From positions 100,457,970 through 100,521,969 of the forward strand of contig NC_084798.1 of the NCBI RefSeq assembly GCF_963169125.1: a stretch of 64,000 bases of DNA, read 5' to 3'. The translations under genes and the position numbers were made by a program. This DNA comes from Humulus lupulus (lineage: Eukaryota; Streptophyta; Magnoliopsida; Rosales; Cannabaceae). The notes under the pieces are model-generated. The model made no database searches and had not been told where the DNA came from. It worked only from the letters and a program-made list of their open reading frames with translations. Positions 57,188 through 64,000 of this stretch are shown in pieces; the first letter of the stretch is position 1; each line of letters opens with the position of its first letter.

Positions 57188-59399
57188 TGTAGGGTCCAAA
57201 ATTTGCTAATAAGGCTTAGGGCCTTGATTAGCGTGGTGGGAGGGAAATAATTGATTTAATTTTGTTAATATGTGAATTTAATGATTATGTGATTAGAAAT
57301 GCATGTTTAGGAGAATTAAATATGAATGTGGGCACCATCTGGTTGTCAGGGACATATTTGTACTTTTACCCCATTGAGGGCATAAATGTGTTATATGTGT
57401 GTGTTGTGATGGATACCACGAGTGAGTGATGATATAGTTGTTATGCACGATCCGAGACTGTCCTAGGGAGTAGTACAGCTATATAGTCACAACGGGGTCA
57501 AATACCTGGCTCGGGAGGAACCTAGGGGTATTTTGGGAACACAGTTGGTGTTCAAGATTGACCGGGTAGCGGGTAGTAGTTTAGTAATTATTTGGACATG
57601 TCGGGATTAAACGCAGATTTATAGTAATATTCGAGGACTTAGCGAGATGTGGCATATGACGAAATTGCCCTTGGTGGCACTTGAGGACTTAGATAGAGTT
57701 AAGGGGGTATTTTGGACATTTGGCTCAGGGATGTACATGGTTTTTAGGTGCTGAGACTTTAGAAAGAATTAGAAGGAAAAGAAACAATAGGAACTCTCAG
57801 CTCACCCTCTCTCCCTCACGTTTTCCTCTCCCTCTCATGGTGCTTGGAGAATTTAAAGAAACTTGAGGATCTTAGGTTGAATAATTGAGGGATCATACTT
57901 GTTGTGCTTAAGGGAAACAACTTAGGGGAGGACATACCACAGAGGTAAGGGTTAAATCTGACTTGTTTTTACTGAATTTTGTTGTTGAATTCTGCCATAG
58001 AGGGGAAGCTTGCATAAGAGTGAGTTTTAATTTGATTTTGAGTGTAGGTGAGGATTAGGGAGCTGTTTTTAAGTGGTTATGATGTCTAGGTTGTATGGAC
58101 AAGGAATCTAGGCTTGATTATGGGTTTAATGGTTGTTTGGGGTGAGAATTAATGGTGTAGGTTCGAGGAAATATGCTAAGAAAATGATGTGTTATAGGTT
58201 TTAGAGGCCCGAGTCGCGACCCTGTTCTTCAGGTGTCGTGGCCCGCATGTTTGAAGAGGCTGGAGAAGCCTCTGGTTTGCCCAGGTGCCATGACATGGGG
58301 GAGCATGTTGTGGCCCATGTTTCTAGCAAAGAGGGCATGCTGCGACCCTAAATGGGAAAATAAGGGAAGTTATGGGTTTTAGCTCGGGAACTCAAATGTT
58401 AAGGCTCAGGAAGAATTTTACTACCCATTTTGGTAGAATCCAAGGTCCCAGAGGCTATATTAATACTTCAATGTTATTTATTGGTTTCAAACTTGATAGA
58501 TGGTTCTTATGAATGCGTTGTGACTAGGTTTTCAACGAGGATCTGGTTGAAGGACTGTGCTCTTGATCGCGGTACTCAAATAGCTCGGGACACAAGCAAG
58601 AAAAATGTTGTACCTGTAGAGCAGGGCATGGCCCTATTGTTAGTATTGCAAGGCGTTGCCCTAATGCCTATATTAATATGTGTTTAAATATTTGTGTATT
58701 TTATGCTATGTGTTGCATGTTGTGAGAGAAATGCGAAGGCTGGGAATGGCGAAGGCCGAGAACGGCAAGAAGCCGAGTACGGCAAGGTGTCAGGATCGGC
58801 GTTGAGCATGCTGAGTGTAGGCCGTAAGGCGAGAGCCTCCTAGGGTGCTAGAGCCACCCTCTCAGTGAAGACCGCAAACCCAGGGCCTCATAAAGCGCCT
58901 GGGACGACATTGGTCGCTATGTGTTTAGCCCGTTGGATGTTTTTGTTTTATGTTGTGGATAGTTATGCATATGTTATATGTTTTGTGTTGAGTTTTCTTG
59001 TTGGGCTTCGGCTCACAGATGCTCTATGGTGCAGGTAAGGGCAAGGGAAAGGTCGACCAACCAAGAGTACGAAGAGTGTGCAGAAACCGGTACATGTTCG
59101 GCCTACCTTATTACCACGACCAGGGTTATTTTTGAGAAAATGAATTGTAATAGTTGTTTTGTCGCCTAAGTCGACCATGTCTATATTTTGATCTGTAATG
59201 TATTTTCTAAATTGTATTTTGGGATGCCAATTGTACAACTTTCTAAGATTTCAATGAATAACCAAATGTTTTATACTTAATGTCTTTAAACGAGTTTAAC
59301 TTCAATTTAGTCACATTTTTAACCTAAAAGCTCGATTAGTGAGCAAAGGGCACATTTTTAAGTCACTTAGTAATGGATCTAAGGAAGTAGGGCATTACA
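57188..59399 (+). repeat. family B 5' LTR
   Basis: TGTAGGGTCCAAAATTTGC to GGGCATTACA, 2,212 bp, followed by a tRNA-Met primer site. It contains a hairpin AGAGGCTGGAGAAGCCTCT at 58255-58273 and a short tandem GCGAAGGC-GAGAACGGC repeat at 58733-58800. ORFs inside are not supported. Confidence 0.88.
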
Positions 59400-59400
59400 A

Positions 59401-59413
59401 ATTGGTATCAGAG
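59401..59413 (+). other. primer binding site of family B
   Basis: ATTGGTATCAGAGCG after the LTR end CATTACA (with TT overlap). Perfect match to the initiator tRNA-Met complement TGGTATCAGAGC. Confidence 0.9.
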
Positions 59414-59429
59414 CGTGCCAAGGTTTATG

Positions 59430-61717
59430 TGTAACACCCTGGATAACCAAGACCATTACACTATGTGTTTATAATGGTGCAAGACTTGCTAATCAAGTTG
59501 TTTAGTTGAAAATGTGTCACTAAAACCATTATTGAACTAGGGTTAAAAGAATTTGGCCATAAAAGATAAATTTAATTTAAATAAGTGTTTGATACATGGG
59601 ATCCCAAATTTAGGGTTAAGTAACAGTTCACAAAATTTCCAAAGGTTATGTACAATCATAAGCCACTCCAATGGCAAAATAGGCATTTTAGGGTCTCCTG
59701 TCCCTATATATCCCTCGGTCGTGGTGGCCGAGCAGCCGACTCTATACATTCTACCCCCAGAGCTCTCCAAATCAAGGTTGGTATACCTTTCCCTTGCCAT
59801 TATCTGCACCACGTAGCACACATGAACCAAAGCCCAATAAGAAAACCATAACGCAGAGAACAATAGAGGAAATCAAATAATCCATAAAGTTGTTAACCAA
59901 GTATTTAGCATGTCATAGCAGTCATCCAATCAAAGAGATCATCACTTCCTCATAAGCCATTCATATCAGTATTAAACAAGCTATAAACAACAAACAACAA
60001 TGATAACATAGCAATATTCATCATACAATACCCAGGGTCGACGCCCTTAGGCCGCACCCTCTATTTAACCAACTATCTCCGGCTCGTTTAGGCCGAACTC
60101 AGTGATTATTTAATTAACCTGAGCTACCAATGGCTGAGCCACGTCCTGTGCACAAATATCAATTCCCGCACTCTTAGGCCATTTAATTCATGCTCACATG
60201 GCTTATCACAATTACACAACATATGCATTCAAATACAGGGAATCTCATTCCCACACAATCACATAAGGGTGTGGTTTTTCTTACCTTTAATTCTGAGTAC
60301 TTTGGTAAATAAAGATGACCCTCGAGCACGATCCCATTCTGAGCCCTAGCATACACCTAGTCACAAATCATAAGTAGAACCCTCATTAAAATTCGATTCC
60401 GTAAACCAACTTCGGGACCAATCCCAAGCTCTCGAGAAGCCTAATTTCACCAAACGGGGTGGTGGAATCAACCCCCGAGCCCCCAGACAACAACCCTACA
60501 AAATACCCAAAAATCAGGTTCTGAAACTAGGGTAGCGCTACAGTGCTACCAAAGGGGCGCTACAGCACTATAGTCAGAACCTAAGCCCCTAAAAAACACA
60601 GCCTAGTAGCGCTCCCAACCTAGAGCTACAGCGCTTGCACCAGACATGCAAAATCCTGGGTTTTCTCATCGTACTTCCCCGAGCCAAAACCCCAAAAATC
60701 CTTCCCAATTATCCACCAAACACAAAATTAAGTTCTTAAACCACTATAGCTCACCCAATACAACATAATAACACTACAACTTAGCTAACAACCTCACTAA
60801 ACACAGAAAACCAAAATTGAGATTGAAGCTTAAGAACATCATCTGAATACCAGAAAACCCAGAACAATCAAGGGCTATAAATCATTACCTACAAGAGAGT
60901 TTCAGCCTAGGTTTCCCCCAAACTACTCCAAGCTTCAGCACTCAAAGTCCCAAGCTCAACTCCTCACAACTTCATCGCGAAACCCAAAATTCAGAAATTG
61001 AAATCCAAAATTCCCAAGAACAGATGATAACCTAAAACCAGAACATGAACTCCTTACGTCCTTCCCAGATTTCAAAATTCTAAGTGTGGGTGGCTGAAAA
61101 TTCTTCTTCAAGTTGATCCCACTCTTTACCTCCTTCAAAATCTAGCTCTCTTTCAAGACCTATGCTCTGTTCTTCCTTCTTAAAACTTGAACTAAAAGTG
61201 ACTTATGGATGTTTTGAGAAGTTTGTACGTATAACATATGCTCAGCTGTGATTATCTCATTTAAAGCCTAAATGACCCTTTCTACCCTTCCTTCGAAACA
61301 TTTCCTTCCTAAACCTCAAGGGCAACCTAGTCATTTCCACTCTTTACAAAAATACCACTTTTCCTTTCTTATTTCACCAATACCACTAACACTTAGGTTA
61401 CTAAAGGTTACCACCTCAGCTAAACATTACTTACCACAGTCATGACTCTCAACTAGTACCGCGGAACAAGATTGCCTCATGCCGGAAACACTGCACATAA
61501 CACCAAAATCATACCCTCTACGGGTTCAAATTACAAATATGCCCTTCTAAACAAATCAGGGCCCACATGCATATTTAATACTCATAAACATGAGTTTAAT
61601 CATTTATTTACATATAATCATGCATTTAAACATTAAATCATACATGAATACCAATTATGCCCTCACGGCACGCTAATCAATGCCCTTAAGCCTTATTAGC
61701 CATTTTGGGCCATTACA
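59430..61717 (-). mobile_element. D-type solo LTR with 5 bp target duplication
   Basis: Plus-strand ends TGTAACACCC and GGCCATTACA. TTATG lies just outside both ends (59425-59429 and 61718-61722). 2,288 bp without internal sequence. Its inner end on the minus strand, CAAAATGGCTAATAAGGCTTA, resembles the B LTR start, so D is a divergent relative of B. It contains a cluster of AGCGCTACAG-type short palindromes at 60525-60640. An overlapping ORF at 60956-61138 is not supported. Confidence 0.93.
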
Positions 61718-61722
61718 TTATG

Positions 61723-62029
61723 GATCTTGGAGATCGACCGAACATGTACGCACGCTACCAGTGACAAGCTCGACTAAGGTTTGGTTGGTATTAATGAATT
61801 ATAGGCTTAGTTGCTTTTTTAGTTGCCTTGTTTGCCTGAATATATAAATAGAGCATGATGAATGTGTTGATATATGCATCATATTAGGGCATGACCCCCT
61901 TGATTGTTGTATGCTATTTTTGATATGTGGTCTTGCTTATTGTGGTTGGTTAATGAAGTTGGGAGGTGGTTTTGGATGTTGTTATCATACCTGATGTGCG
62001 GCGTCATTGGTTGCAGGCATATTGTGGTG
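61723..62029 (+). other. family B leader
   Basis: About 300 bp between the solo LTR and the gag ATG, with GATCGACCGAACATGTACGC near its start. Non-coding. TTGCAGGCAT just before gag could act as a splice acceptor but nothing else supports that. Confidence 0.6.
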
Positions 62030-62917
62030 ATGCCTCAGCGATCAATCAGACTTTGCAACAATATGGCCGAGGATGACAACCAGGGTCAGGACCCTCCATC
62101 TGCCCCACCAAATTGGCAATAGTTATTTGCCAAGAGGGAAGCTAGACTTCATCGAACTGAAGAAGAGCTTCGATAGTTGAGGCAACGCGCCCCTCCTCAG
62201 GGTAGTGGGTTATAAGCTTTGCAGGCAGTGGGACCAGTGGCAGCACAGTCTGCAATGGAGAATAGGTGGGAACCTTTATATGAGAGGTTCAAGAAGCAGC
62301 ATCCACCAACCTTCGAGGGTGGTCCAGGCCCACTGCGGGCAGAGCAGTGGATGAACATGATTTCTTCCATCATGGATTTCATGAGGGTGGAAAGGAATGA
62401 GAGAGTAGCTTGCACCAACTACATGTTGAGAGAAGATTTTCGTATCTGGTGGGAAGTTATGTCTCGGAGAAGGAATATTGCAGTTATGACCTGGGAAGAG
62501 TTCAAAAACATATTCAATGAGAAATATTCCAGTGTCACAGTTTGAGCTGCGAAGGTTACTGAGTATGCATTGAAGTTTTACTGGTTGGTGAAGTTCTCGC
62601 CGGATTTGGTGTCGATTGACATGAGAAAAAGAGATCGGTTTGTGCGGGGATTGAATGTCATGATCGCCCGTGACGTCAAGATAACTTTAGATTCGGGAAC
62701 TACCACTTATGCACAGGAAGTGGACAAGGCCCTTACAGCTGAGGGGGCCGAGGATCAGATTTGGTGCCTCCTTTTACTAGACCTAGTCGGGGTAGTGGCC
62801 CCAGTGAGCAGAAGAGGAAGGCCCCAGACTCTTTTGTTTCTCCTAGCTCGGATAGGAGGGCACGGGGTGCTTTCAGTGGCTGTCAGGGCGGGGGAGATAA
62901 CTGGAGGATTTTCCTAG
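62030..62917 (+). pseudogene. gag: family B gag (pseudogene)
   Basis: ATG 62030 opens MPQRSIRLCNNMAEDDNQ. Stops at 62120 (TAG), 62174 (TAG) and 62213 (TAA) fall at Gln codons of the family. The gag domain is open from 62219: WEPLYERFKKQHPPTFEGG, PLRAEQWMNMISS, FRIWWEVMSRRRN, MTWEEFKNIFNEKYSS, then TGA at 62543 and a short deletion. KFSPDLVSIDMRKRDRFVRGLN, VKITLDSGTT and AQEVDKAL follow. After about 62755 the frame is wrong, and the zinc knuckle near 62930 is mostly lost (GRISHLRKDFP survives). Confidence 0.88.
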
Positions 62918-63000
62918 TGTGTCCTCGGTGCATATGACGACATCAGAGATAGTGCAGGATCAAGGTCTAATTTACTTGTGGGAGAATTAGTCACTTAAGG

Positions 63001-64000
63001 AAGGATTTCCCACAAGCTTGGAAGGAAGAGTCGAAGCATAGCGATAGTCTCACTCCTGCCAGAGTATTTACCTTGACCCAGACTGAGGCTGAGGCTAGCC
63101 CCTCGATCGTGACAGGTCAGATTTCTAGTGTTGGTTCTTCTTTTAATGCATTGATTGACTCAGGGGCTACTCATTCATTTGTTTCTGCTAGAGTGATAGA
63201 TCAGCTGTGTAGACCTAGTAATTTGTATGCTAGGAGATTTCAGACTTTGCTACTAACCGGGGAACTGGCAGTCTCTAGGAGATGGGTTAGAGCATTACTG
63301 GTAGAGATAAACAACAGGGATTTGTCTGTGGACCTGATTGAGTTGGCGATGGATGACTTTGATATGATCCTAGGGATGGATTGGTTATCAAATTACGGGG
63401 TGACGATTGACTGCAAGCGTATGATGGTGACTTTTGAACCAGAAAGGGAGGTACCCTTTGTATTCATGGGGACGGTGAGTGGACCGCGAGTACCTATGAT
63501 TTCGGCACTGAAGGCTAGAGACCTAATGCAAGAAGATTGCATAGGATTCCTAGCAAACATTGTGGATACTTCTAGAGTTGTTTCGGTTGAACTGGGTGAG
63601 ACTATACTGGTATGTGAGTTCCTAGATTTTTTTCCCACAAATTTATGAGGGTTGCCACCACACCGAGAGATCGAGTTTGTCATTGAATTGGCGCCAGGAG
63701 CACATCCAGTATCTAGGACAGCTTATAGAATGGCTCCGACAAAGTTGAAGGAACTGAAGATTCACTTGCAAGAGTTATTGGATTTGGGATTCATTAGACC
63801 GAGTTTTTTTCCATGTGGTGCTCCAATGTTGTTCATCAAGAAGAAGGATGGATCCTTAAGGATATGCATTGACTACAGAGAGTTGAACAAGTTAACCATT
63901 AAGAACAAATACCCACTACCTAGGATCGACGATTTGTTTGACCAGATGCAGGGGAAGACATTGTTTTCCAAGATTGACCTTCGATCAGGCTAACACCAGT
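63001..64000 (+). pseudogene. pol: family B protease and start of RT (runs off window)
   Basis: Open from about 63040 to 63648, and again in the same frame from 63652 after one TGA. The protease active site LIDSGATHSFVSARV is intact, and MILGMDWLSNYGVTIDC follows. RT starts [27 protein letters not shown], then [48 protein letters not shown] and KIDLRSG. There a TAA at 63991 replaces the Tyr of SGYHQ. The best-preserved B coding stretch, but still with two stops. More of RT, RNase H and integrase would be expected beyond 64000. Confidence 0.88.

Larger units (their letters stand above)
57188..64000 (+). mobile_element. family B element, 5' half, continues past the window
   Basis: 5' LTR, primer site at 59401, leader split by a D-type solo LTR, gag from 62030, protease and start of RT up to the window edge. 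All on the plus strand. The leader reads through cleanly (GGTTTATGGATCTTGG) once the D LTR and one TTATG copy are removed. Confidence 0.9.

Noticed and set aside
58430..58687. 85-codon ORF in the B LTR
   Set aside because: It lies inside the LTR and is not kept in the B LTR at 55022-56590.
1..64000. A host gene or gene cluster
   Set aside because: Every supported coding stretch is retroelement gag, pol or element-carried ORF. The antisense ORF at 13641-15469 is the only one that looks gene-like, and its context ties it to family T.

Overview
The window is plant genomic DNA with no host gene, tRNA or rRNA that I can support. It reads as a eudicot heterochromatic stretch: AT-rich, with GT-AG introns and plant-type LTR retrotransposons. 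A Cannabaceae/Rosales source is only an impression. Practically every base belongs to a dense nest of Ty3/gypsy and Ty1/copia elements, nearly all broken. I name five families for this window. A is a Tekay/Del-like gypsy family with LTRs of about 1.9-2.0 kb and an extra leader ORF. B is a second Tekay/Del-like family with LTRs of about 2.2 kb, and D is its divergent relative. T is a Tat-lineage gypsy family with a second RNase H and an antisense extra ORF; it includes a gag-only derivative. C and E are copia elements.

Layout. 1-2762: copia leader and start of gag, cut off by 2763-8980, a minus-strand family A gag-pol. A T-type solo LTR (4360-5575, target duplication GCTGC) interrupts that gag-pol. 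8981-13640: an A LTR, a second A integrase fragment and a truncated A LTR ending in a large CTA microsatellite. 13641-24080: remains of one minus-strand T element. Its antisense extra ORF (13641-15469, plus strand), 3' spacer and integrase tail lie left of a nested copia 3' end (16534-19083) and a B LTR piece (19090-19880). Its RT/RNase H, protease and gag lie to the right (19880-24080). 24085-29584: an A leader and LTR on the minus strand, then a T LTR remnant split by an A solo LTR on the plus strand.

29585-45108: an unidentified LTR-like piece, a B LTR piece and a 14.6 kb copia element (C). The youngest complete insertion, a 6,775 bp gag-only T derivative (33721-40495, target duplication CCGGT), sits inside the copia pol. 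45109-46000: B gag fragment. 46001-51559: family A element with 5' LTR, leader ORF, gag, protease and RT. 51560-54432: an LTR fragment, then an A leader and LTR in minus orientation. 54433-57187: B integrase end and 3' LTR, then a copia scrap. 57188-64000: a B element with 5' LTR, primer site, gag, protease and the start of RT, running off the window. Its leader carries a D solo LTR (59430-61717, target duplication TTATG).

The most interesting points are the following. Family A has a conserved leader ORF with a conserved short GT-AG intron, between primer site and gag. Family T has a spliced antisense ORF. The gag-only T derivative lost all pol domains but kept the last codons of pol, and its decayed full-length relative lies in the same window. 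A 24/25 bp tandem array has 18 copies in one LTR of that element and 4 in the other. Short palindromes recur in the LTRs of unrelated families.
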